A DNA stretch of 34,586 bases from Pelagophyceae sp. CCMP2097. Lineage: Eukaryota > Sar > Pelagophyceae. The notes beneath the pieces were generated by a model. That model was not told the DNA's origin. It searched no databases and saw only the letters and a list, made by a program, of their open reading frames with translations. A program made the translations under genes and the position numbers. This document shows, one piece after another, positions 26,727 through 34,586 of the stretch (positions are counted from its first letter, which is position 1; every line of letters starts with the position of its first letter). The stretch covers positions 130,142 to 164,727 of the forward strand of contig MU657232.1 of the NCBI GenBank assembly GCA_026770575.1, in the 5' to 3' direction.

Positions 26727-29700
26727 ATGTCGGACATCCGGTCCTTCTTCAAGCCAAAGGGCACCGGGGCTCAGGCAAAGGGCGCCGGGGCCAAGAAGGC
26801 TGCGCCGTCCAAGGCTGTGTCGTCCACGGCTGCGCCTCCAAAGGCCGCCGCGCCAGAGGGCGACGCGAAGCGGGTCTCAGCGGCCGCCACCGCTCCGGCG
26901 AAGCGCGCCAAGGTAGCCGAGGCTCCGAAGCCGCCCGAGGCTTCCAAGCCCCAAAAGCCGAAAGGTCCGTCCTATGCCGACGCTCAGCACACCAAAGGCC
27001 ACTCTGAATAGAGGCCGTCCGTCTCCAGGTCGGCTTAAGAAGCACTCTGCGAGCGCCGCGGCAGGTGACGACGACATGGAACTCGAGGACGCTGCCGCCG
27101 AGGACGTGAATGCGGAGGACGCCGCCGCTGCCGAGGCCGCGCCGTCCGACGCGCAGCGATACGCAGACGACGCGGCGGTGGACGACCCCGCGGCACCGAG
27201 CGGCGACGCCGAGGAGCCGGCAGCGGAACCGGCGCTCGACGACGACGACGACGACGACGATGACGACGACGACGACGCGGCGAGCGCGGAGGAAGAAGCA
27301 GCGGTGGCGGTGCCCAAGGAAGAGGACAACACGGCGGAGGACAAGACGCCGGCGTGGGCGGTGGCGATGGCGGCATACACAGCGAGCGCGGACTCGAAGA
27401 AGAAAGGCGCCGCCGCGCCGGGCGTCCCCTTCGCCTTCGTGGCCACGCTGCTCGAGGCCGTCGAGGCCACGTCCAAGCGGCTAGAGATCATCAAGTTGGT
27501 CAAGGCGGCTTTAGTCGAGGTTATTCGCTTCGCGCCGGGCGACTTGGAGGCGGTGCTTTTTCTGGTGTGCAACCGCGTTGCTCCCGCGTACGAGAACCTC
27601 GAGCTCGGCGTCGGCGACGCGCTCCTGCAAAAGGCCGTGGGGAACGCCTTTGGTCGCGACGCAAAGAAGGTGAAAGAGGATTACGAGAAGCGAGGCGACT
27701 TGGGCGACGTGGCCCAAGAAGCAAGGTCGAAACAGACCACTTTAGCCTTCTGCGCCCGGCCCAAGCCGCTCTCGGCGATGCAGATCCTGCAGGCCTATCG
27801 CGATGTCGCGAAGATCTCGGGGACCAAGTCTTCAGAGGCAAAGGTGACGAAAATCAATAAGCTCTTGATTGCAGCGTCGCCGTCCAGCCCCGCGTCCTCG
27901 AAGGGTCTCTGTGTCCACCCAGAGGGTCTCTGCGCCGCCTTGACGCCACCTTGACGCCCCGGTTAGGGTCGAGACGAAGTACATCATCCGCGGCCTGCAG
28001 GGCAAGCTGCGCGTGGGGCTTGCGGAAACGACTGTTTTCCAGCCGCGTCGAATGGGAATCGCCACGGGAATGGTGGAGCGGAATGATTGCAGAGTCGTGA
28101 GAGGCTGCCAGGGGTGATCAGATCGTTTTACGCACATACGCGTCATCCCAGAGCGAGTGCACATAGGTGATCGTGGCATTAGCGCAAGCTATTCTGCAGT
28201 GCCCTACGGCCGCGTCGCGCGCGGCTGACGCGACCGCCGCCGGCACGGAGCGCGGCGACGTCGTCCTCGAAGTGGCAAAGCGGCTCCGCGCCGACGCCGA
28301 GGTGCCGCGCCGCGCCCGGCCTGGCAACAAAAGGACCGGCGCGGGAGAGGAGTCGCGTGGCTCGAGGCACGCCGGCGGCAAGACTGTGGCGACACCTGGC
28401 TTCCCCTTTTGACCGTCACGCTAGGCACGGCTCGCCCCCAAGGGCCTGACGACGAAGGGGCTGGCGCCGGAGGAGCGGACGGTGGCCGCCGTGGAAGTCG
28501 TCAAGGCGGCGTACGCCGAGGCGCCGTCGTACGCGACGCTGGCGGCGGCGCTGCTGCGAGAACCGCTCTGGGCGGTGCACGGCGCGTGCGCTTTGCGCGT
28601 AGGCGTGCCGGTGTACCCCATGCTGGCCAAGCCGAGTAAATCGGTCTCAGAGGTCCTCAAAAGACTCAGCGGCCAGTCCATCACCTGCGAGCACAAGTAC
28701 GACGGCGAAAGAGTGCAGTGCCACCTTTTAGCCGACGGCGCCGTCCGCGTCTTCTCGCGCAATTTGCAGGACACGACTTGTAAGTGGCCCGAGCTCCAGA
28801 CGGTCCTCAAGGACGCGGCGCTGGCCGCGGGCACTAAAACCGCCGTCATCGACGCCGAGATTGTGGCCATCGACCGCGCCACGGGCGCTTTATTGCCGTT
28901 CCAGAAGCTCTCGACGCGCAAGAAGACCGAGGCCAACGCTGCCGATGTCGTCGTACAAGTCATCGTCTACGCCTTTGACCTGCTCCTCGTCAACGGCGAG
29001 TCGCTGTTGCGGCAGCCGCTTTCGGCGCGGCGCGCGATGTTGCGCGAGGCGCTGAAGCCGGTGGAGCAGAAATTCGCCTACGCGGACTTTGTCGACATTT
29101 CCAGCACAAGGGCTGCGTCCTCTTCATTGGGAAAACCGGAACGCTACGGCAGAGACGGGGAAGTCGTGAGCCGCAGCAGAGGCCGAGAAAGGCATCGTGG
29201 CAGTCTGACGCTTTCCCCCACGTGCCTCCGGAGCGCGCGCTCGCGTCGTCCCGCCGCGGCCTCGCACCATCGAACCTTAAGGCGACGAGGACGAGTTTGC
29301 CGCTGCGGAGTCAATCCAGGCGGCGCTGGTCGACGCCATCACCGCAAAGTCCGAGGGCCTGATGGTGAAGACGCTGGAGCGCAACGCCACGTACGAGCCG
29401 TCCAAGCGGTCGCTGAACTGGCTCAAGCTCAAGAAGGACTACCTCGAGGGCGGCGGTGACTCGCTCGACCTCGTCGTCGTAAGCCTTGCCTCGCCGGAGG
29501 GCGCGCGCCGGAGCGCCGCGTCGCAAACGCGAAGCAATCGGCGATAGGTCGGTGCGTACCACGGTAAGGGCAAGCGCACCGGCGCCTACGGCGCCTATCT
29601 CCTCGCCTGCGTCGATGCCGACTCGGGCGAGTTGCAGACGGCAAAGACCGCGCCGTAAATGCCGGCAAACGCGGACCCTCACAGACGGGGCCCACAGAGT

Positions 29701-30527
29701 CGTGAGGCTCGCGCGCCGGGAGAGGCCCCGGTCGCGGCCGTCGGCAAACGAGGCTTGCGGCGCGAGCCGGCGACGGGCACGCCGTCGCCGCCGCGCTCAA
29801 AATCCTAGAACCCAAGTTCCAACGTTCCAATGCTCACCCAACCCTAGAACCCAAGTTCCAACGCAAGCGCAACCCTGATTCTAGGTCTGCAAGCTCGGCA
29901 CGGGCTTCTCCGACGAGGCGCTCGCGCAGTTCCACGCGCATGCCACCGAGCTCATCGTCCCGACGCGGCCGCGCCACGTCCGCGTCGGTGAGGCGGCGAC
30001 GCAAAGAAGGCGGCCTCGCGGGGACGCGCCGCGCGCGACACAGAGCCGCTGCCTGCGACGCTGAGCCGCTTCCCGCAGGCGAGACGCTGGAGCAGGACGT
30101 CGTGTGGCTCGAGCCCAAGCTCGTTTGGGAAGTGCGCGCCGCCGACCTTTCGCTCTCCAGCGTGCACAAGGGCGCGTCCGTCGCGGTGTCGGGGATGCCA
30201 GTCGGAAACCCAGACCGTACAAACAACGGTGCAAAGCAGAGGCTCGGATGCGCCGGGCGACTGTCTCCGCCGGGAGACTGTCTCAGTGTCGCCAGCTTGT
30301 GCGACAGACGGGTGCGGTCCATCGCCGCACGCTGCCGCCGCAGGCTCGACCGCGTCGAGGCGGGACGCGGCATCGGCCTGCGCTTCCCTCGCCTCGTGCG
30401 CGAGCGGCCGGACAAGGACGCCGCCGACGCGACATCGTCGGACCAGGTTTTGGAGATGTACCTCTCGCAAGAGAGCGTCAAGGGCACGGCCGACGACGAC
30501 GAAGACGAAGATGACGGTCTCCTATGA
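26727..30527 (+). CDS. LIG1: ATP-dependent DNA ligase I, 881 aa, ten exons
   Basis: Exons: 26727-26964, 27029-27881, 27967-28033, 28167-28301, 28425-29103, 29282-29478, 29548-29640, 29885-29987, 30079-30175 and 30344-30527; 2646 nt, frame closed. Introns are GT-AG except those starting at 29104 and 29641, which have GC donors. The N-terminus [10 protein letters not shown] is a PCNA-binding (PIP) box, as expected of the replicative ligase, followed by an Ala/Lys-rich and acidic (poly-Asp) linker. The DNA-binding domain includes [19 protein letters not shown]. The adenylation motif is EHKYDGER, nucleophile Lys about 522. Then come [38 protein letters not shown] and, in the OB fold, [11 protein letters not shown] and [17 protein letters not shown]. 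It seals nicks between Okazaki fragments in the nucleus. It appears intact. Length is close to animal LIG1. Confidence 0.96.
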
Positions 30528-30915
30528 GCGCTTCCTCTGAGCGCGGATCACCACACCCCCGCCGCGGCGGCCCCGCCAGACCATTCCCGAGGGGGGGGGC
30601 GCGCTCCGTAAGTCTACTCAGAAAAGACATTCGACTGCGCGTCCCTTAGTCGAAGACGGCGGTGGCGCTTAAGAGGTATATTTGCAGCGCCGTCGCGTCG
30701 GCACCGAGCGGCGCGTCGGCCGCGGGTGGCGCGGGGACGAGGCCCGACGGGTTGAGCGGGAACAGCGACGTAAAGTACTCGATATCGGATCCGGGAGACG
30801 TCATCGAGGCCCGCCGCGGCGGGACGCGGACGGCCCGAGGGCGCGTCGCGTTCGCACAAGATTAGATCAAACCCCAGTTTCATGCTTGTGCGAACTTTCT
30901 AAAGTCCCCAGCTTA
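30528..30915. other. 3' flank of the ligase gene
   Basis: GC-rich. A 67-codon plus frame (30662-30865) and an overlapping minus frame are open but unrecognised and unsupported. Confidence 0.4.
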
Positions 30916-31108
30916 GAGCCTGAATATACGGATTTTTTTGCTCTATAGATAAGGATTGCGGTCTGCGGCCTTACGGACTTCCAACGGACTTAAATTACAC
31001 CGCAAAACTTTTTTACCTCAGCAACCTTTTTCCTTATCAAAAGAAGTTGACAAGAATTAAGAAGGAAAAAGGATAAAAACCATAAAGGCTTCATTGGTTA
31101 TGGGCTCC
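30916..31108. mobile_element. 193-bp Harbinger-related MITE
   Basis: Starts GAGCCTGAATATACGG after TTA (30913-30915), ends TTATGGGCTCC before TTA (31109-31111). The interior matches the left ~190 bp of the 885-bp element, including TGCGGTCTGCGGCCTTACGG. The right flank is continuous with the repeat at 20998. Confidence 0.6.
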
Positions 31109-31345
31109 TTAATTGGGGGAAGAATTGAATAAATTGAACCCCTTCTACATGCCTGTCCTTATCGCCAAACTACTGAACTTGCGGTTGAACTTGCGGTTGA
31201 AGTACCATAAAATTTGCGGTGAAGTACCATAAAATTTGCGGTGATATACCACTAGCAATTGCGGTGCACTTTAGAGAAAACGAGTTCATTCGGTAACGTA
31301 TAAACCCATGACCCATAGCACACGAAAGATCCCATTACCCCCGTG
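31109..31345 (+). repeat. Dispersed repeat, uninterrupted (empty-site) copy
   Basis: Matches 20998-21080 plus 21572-21735 without the intervening SINE. Carries AAGTACCATAAAATTTGCGG twice, plus a third decayed version. Confidence 0.75.
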
Positions 31346-31440
31346 CGCAGCTGTTTCAAAGCCTCTAAAAAGCGGATTTCGTTTGAGAAATTAAAAGGCT
31401 TCAGAAAAAGGGTTGTTCTGGAACCACTCCAAGCGAGCTT

Positions 31441-31782
31441 ATGCACCTCGCGCGCGCATGCCGCGTGCTGTCCAACGACGAAATCGAGACGCTCTGCGGT
31501 CTGTGCGAGTCGGTGCCGCGGCGGCTGCGCCAGCTCGTCGCGAACCGCCAGATCAAGACGCACATTGTCGAGTTCGAGGTGCCGTGGTTTGTGCGGTGCT
31601 GGCGCACCCTTGGGCTGTTTTGCGAAGACGCGTTCGAGAGCATCCACGCTCTGATGAACCGCATGAAAATGCGATTCGCATGCATCCGCGACCGCCTGCG
31701 TCTCGGGGAATGGTTGAAAACTCTGGACCGCCACAACATTACAAACGGGGTCGCGAGCGGTTTCCCGGCGCGCCTCAAATGA
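31441..31782 (+). CDS. Transposon-like ORF fragment, 113 aa
   Basis: ATG 31441 to TGA 31780-31782. The text IVEFEVPWFVRCWRTLGLFC, then EDAFESIHALMNRM, then a basic helix with RDRL, recalls C-terminal parts of transposon-encoded proteins in algae and other protists (an E-S-x-H-x-x-x-N element after a W/F-rich segment). This resemblance is from memory and I cannot name the superfamily. It is preceded by a dispersed repeat and has no recognisable 5' half, so it is probably a truncated element gene. A host gene exon is the alternative. Confidence 0.4.
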   Translation: MHLARACRVLSNDEIETLCGLCESVPRRLRQLVANRQIKTHIVEFEVPWFVRCWRTLGLFCEDAFESIHALMNRMKMRFACIRDRLRLGEWLKTLDRHNITNGVASGFPARLK

Positions 31783-32160
31783 TACCCTAGGCGACCGCGT
31801 GAAGCGCGACAAGCTCATTTTAACGGCTCTCGGTCTTGAAGGAGAGCGCCAGCCTCATCGGCGGTATCACGGCAGAAGCGAGACGCGGCAAGTATGCGAA
31901 ACAGCCCAGGAAGGCCGACGCGACCGCCGCGGTGGCCGCGGCCGCCGCCTGAAGTTTACGTCTGAAGTACACGCCTTATCTCATCATCGGACTGTCGAGG
32001 GGGAAAAGAGACCCGAGGTGCCCCACCGTGCCGGCGCTTCAACGCTTCACAACCAAAAAATGCTTGGAGAGAACCTTTCTTCCTATCTCGAGCGGGTTTT
32101 CTCATATGAATTATTCTATAGATTTCTAGAAGCGTCTCGAAGATCGTAACTTGTCAGCGC
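31783..32160. other. Unassigned DNA with a short codon-biased piece
   Basis: At 31850-31951 the plus strand reads SLIGGITAEARRGKYAKQPR, KADATAAVAAAAA, then TGA, resembling a true C-terminus. No upstream partner was found. It may belong to the element carrying 31441-31782. Confidence 0.3.
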
Positions 32161-32162
32161 GC

Positions 32163-32247
32163 GAGTATAAGGTGTACCCATTATAAGCAGTTATGCTCGT
32201 TATGCTCATAGCTACCATCCTGGCCTAGATGGGTACACCTTATACTC
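32163..32247. repeat. 18-bp perfect inverted repeat
   Basis: GAGTATAAGGTGTACCCA (32163-32180) and its exact complement (32230-32247), loop 49 nt, with further TTATAAGC/ATGCTCAT-type short pairs inside. Confidence 0.8.
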
Positions 32248-32595
32248 CCGTGCTGGCGAGTTACGGTGCAAAGGATCAAAGTTGGAGGCGTATCTCACCA
32301 AGGAGACGCGCCCCTTGCAATTATTTTCTTACCAAACTATGCAATGCCTACAGACCCGCTCGATCCCGCGAGGGGGCTCCGATTCGCCTTGGGTGGGGCG
32401 CGTGCTGCAGCCGGGAAGTTGAGGACTTTTCCCGACTTTTTTTCTGAGAATCGCCAATATAGAAATCCACCTTTGAAACTCGACGGGAGGGTGGCTTACG
32501 CGACGCGTGTCGTGGACGAGCAGGGCGTGGACGAGCACATTTAGGCAAGGAGCCACAGAGATCAACTCGACGGGATGGGGAAAGCAAACCACTTG

Positions 32596-32760
32596 ATCGA
32601 AGAGGGGGGCTTCGACTATCACCGTGGGCACGACCCATCGGAGCTAACCTTTGCCACTGCCCACTCGTTCCAGTACACGCGCCAGCAACAACGCATCATC
32701 CGGATATCCCGTGCCGACTTTCCAGTATCCACCAGCTCCGAAGCCCGGCGACCCCTATTC
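32596..32760 (+). repeat. Dispersed gag-like repeat, second copy
   Basis: Same sequence family as the complement of 11848-12004; keeps IEEGGFDYHRGHDPSEL and VPTFQYPPAPKPGDPYS in two frames. It is directly followed by a SINE tail beginning TTCAGCGATTAG at 32759. Confidence 0.6.
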
Positions 32761-32864
32761 AGCGATTAGTTTAAATAACTTTAATTATTTACGTGGGCAT
32801 TGCAATGGGATTTGGCTGTATCCTTCGGGTCCTCCGTGTGCCTCCGGCGCGCTCTTGTAATACT
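32759..32864 (+). repeat. 5'-truncated SINE (tail only)
   Basis: TTCAGCGATTAGTTTAAATA...CGCGCTCTTGTAATA, the last ~105 bp of the SINE. The truncation point coincides with the end of the gag-like repeat. Confidence 0.85.
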
Positions 32865-33015
32865 CTATCGACGGTATTTCAGTTGACGTGCCCTTGCACG
32901 GCGCGCTGCCGGCATTCATAAGCGCCTGCGGAGTCTGGGGTCCGCATCGCACTGTGCCGACACTTTTAAGCGACCCGCGGGGTCCAGGTGGCCGCCTCAC
33001 GCATCTCGCGCGGCG

Positions 33016-34270
33016 TCACGCGAGCGGGTTGCTGTCCCGGCTTTGCTTGGAGTAGTCTGCTGCCGGGTCGAACTGCTCCCAGCGGTTGGCGGGGAAGATG
33101 TGCTTGCTTCTTTCGTAAAACGCCTGGAGGACGACCTTGCCGGGCCGCGCCTCGTCGGCCTCGACGCGCGAATCCGACTGGCGCGCGCCGCTAGCGACGT
33201 CGAACTTGAAAAAAGGGCCGGACTTGCCGCGCGCCTGTGCGACGATCAAGTCGTAGAACGTGTAGTGATGAGGGAGCATGACGTCCTCCTTGACGAATAA
33301 AAGCGCGTCCGAGGAGATTCCGCGCAGCTCCGCAAACTCGGGGGCCAGCTGCCGCTGCACCTCGGCAAGAAACTCGCCCACTGAGTGGCCCTAATCATCA
33401 AAGGCGTCGCGGAGGCCCGGAGGCTCATCCAACGCGGGGTCCCATACGGCAGACAACGCACCTTTGCGCAGACCATTTTGCGGCGGTGCGCGGCACCGTC
33501 GAAGAAGGCGTACGACACCTCGAGGGGCTCGGCGCGCACGCGCGTCTGGAGCGCGTCCCACTCGCCCTGATAAGCCGCGCGCGCCGCTTTATCCGCCGCG
33601 TCTCTTGCGTGGTCCGGCAAAAACGCAGTGTAAACGTGCGGGCACTTTAAAACCTTTGCCAACGGCGCCGAAACGTCATCGTCCTCGTCGTCTTCACCGT
33701 CGTCTTCGCCAAAGGACAGCGACGCTTTTTGCGCAATCTTTTGGCGGCGAAGCTGGTTTGCCGACGGCCCGACCTTGGCCTTTGGCGCGGCCGGCGCGCC
33801 CGCCGCCGGCGTGGCGGCGGCCTGCGCGGCCGTCTCCTCGAGCTTTTCTCGCTCCTCGACGAGGAGGCGGAACGCGGCCGCAGAGACGAGGCCGACAGTC
33901 TTCTGCTGAAAGACAGTCGCCGCCGAGGCCCGCGTGCGGTCGAACTTGTCGTCGATAGAGCCAACGCCTTTAGAGTGGTCCGCCGCGAGCTGCGCTTTTT
34001 TGGCCTCGTAGGCTTCCTGGTCCGCTTCACGCAGTCTGGTCAGCTTGGCCGCGCGCTGGCCGGCCACATTGCCCTCGACGGTGTGCACGCCTGTGCCCTC
34101 GCGCTTCAGGCTGTGGTGCATCGCGGCGAGCGGCTACGGCCGCGAAGGGGAGCCTCGCGAGCCTCGACTCGTCCTGGAGCAGGCCCGTCTGGGTCCGGTC
34201 CGGCCCCGGGGACAGGCAGTGGGACACCCCTGCTGTCGCTCAAAAATACCCGGGTGAATCCGGGTGTCAT
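33016..34270 (-). CDS. FAM50/XAP5 family nuclear protein, ~355 aa, three exons
   Basis: Exons: 34270-34250 (tentative first exon, MTPGFTR), 34133-33462 and 33390-33016; introns GT-AG with matching phase (AK|GHSVGEFL). The order of family motifs is preserved: AMHHSLKRE near the start; SIDDKFDRTR...KTVGLVS; a charged coiled middle with KASLSFGEDD and an acidic run; TAFLPDHARD; EVSYAFFDGAAHRR; LLFVKEDVMLPHHYTFYDLI; QARGKSGPFFKFDV; KVVLQAFYERSKHIFPANRW. FAM50A/B in animals and XCT in plants are nuclear proteins tied to spliceosome function and small-RNA/circadian phenotypes. Only the XAP5 C-terminal domain is well defined. The first exon is the weakest part; an ATG at 34121 in exon 2 is an alternative start. 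Confidence 0.92.
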
Positions 34271-34586
34271 TCCCCGAGCCAAGTCGTGAGTTAAACGTTC
34301 GACGGGTTGCGACGGCCCCGAGGGCTCGGCGTTGGGCGGATTGGCTCCGGGGGGGGTGGTGGGACCCTACCACCGAGCTGGTGTTCGCATCGCGCGTTGG
34401 GAACGCTCGTACTGACCGTGATTGCTCCAAAATGAAAGGGTAAAAGATTAGATTTAACCTTGCCTTGGGTCGGTCCTCGTTAAGACCCTGCCTTCCAGGA
34501 GGGCCCCTATGACCTGAGCAGCTCACAGGACACTCAGGATGACCCCCAAGGCGACTCTCCCAAGCCAAAAACCGCCTGGCTGGCCG
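34271..34586. other. 5' flank of the FAM50 gene
   Basis: No promoter element could be identified with confidence. No repeat of the families above was seen. Confidence 0.4.

Noticed and set aside
1..34586. CRISPR array, bacterial operon or prophage
   Set aside because: Tandem repeats present have no spacer/repeat regularity; genes are intron-containing eukaryotic families.

Overview
The window is nuclear DNA from a protist alga. Genes are GC-rich, with strong G/C bias at third codon positions, and are split by short (50-250 nt) spliceosomal introns. I see no bacterial operons, Shine-Dalgarno sites or CRISPR arrays. The short MYND protein near 8.7-9.5 kb resembles a protein type I associate with pelagophyte stramenopiles such as Aureococcus. 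A pelagophyte-like host is therefore my best guess, at low confidence. Two assembly gaps (N runs at 12005-12791 and 22804-23508) interrupt the window.

Five conserved genes could be resolved by splicing across frames: a MYND zinc-finger protein (+, 8718-9522), a class I cyclic-nucleotide phosphodiesterase (-, 11363-9828, 5' end missing), a complete TM9SF/nonaspanin (-, 17793-15367, five exons, 641 aa), a complete DNA ligase I (+, 26727-30527, ten exons, 881 aa) and a FAM50/XAP5 protein (-, 34270-33016). Reading frames close exactly across the introns proposed. Weaker coding calls are a hypothetical protein at 5439-6005, a terminal exon at 1868-1080, a transposon-like ORF at 31441-31782 and several orphan exon fragments. 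The genes are unrelated housekeeping and signalling functions, each its own transcription unit, so no joint pathway is implied. MYND and PDE converge.

Most of the rest is layered transposable-element sequence. The main dispersed element is a ~480-bp SINE-like repeat. It has a 22-bp-stem hairpin head, a CTGT microsatellite, a tRNA-like body (7-bp acceptor stem, covarying D-stem, Pol III B box) and a conserved tail ending in CTCTTGTAAT. Into SINE copies have jumped several terminal-inverted-repeat elements flanked by TA, some nested inside each other. One SINE spans 2313-5385 but is split by about 2.65 kb of insertions. Other elements are an 885-bp TTA-flanked Harbinger-type element ending 109 bp before the ligase start codon, a 633-bp TTAA/TA-flanked element whose empty site is in the same window, ~140-bp palindromic repeats in two inverted clusters, a 150-bp-period tandem array at the left end, and several long isolated hairpins, the best with two perfect 58-bp arms.

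No new enzymatic or defence system is evident. The most notable points are the SINE architecture, the readable insertion history with occupied/empty pairs and a probable excision footprint, GC-AG introns in two genes, and a 9-nt last exon that supplies the TM9SF sorting signal.
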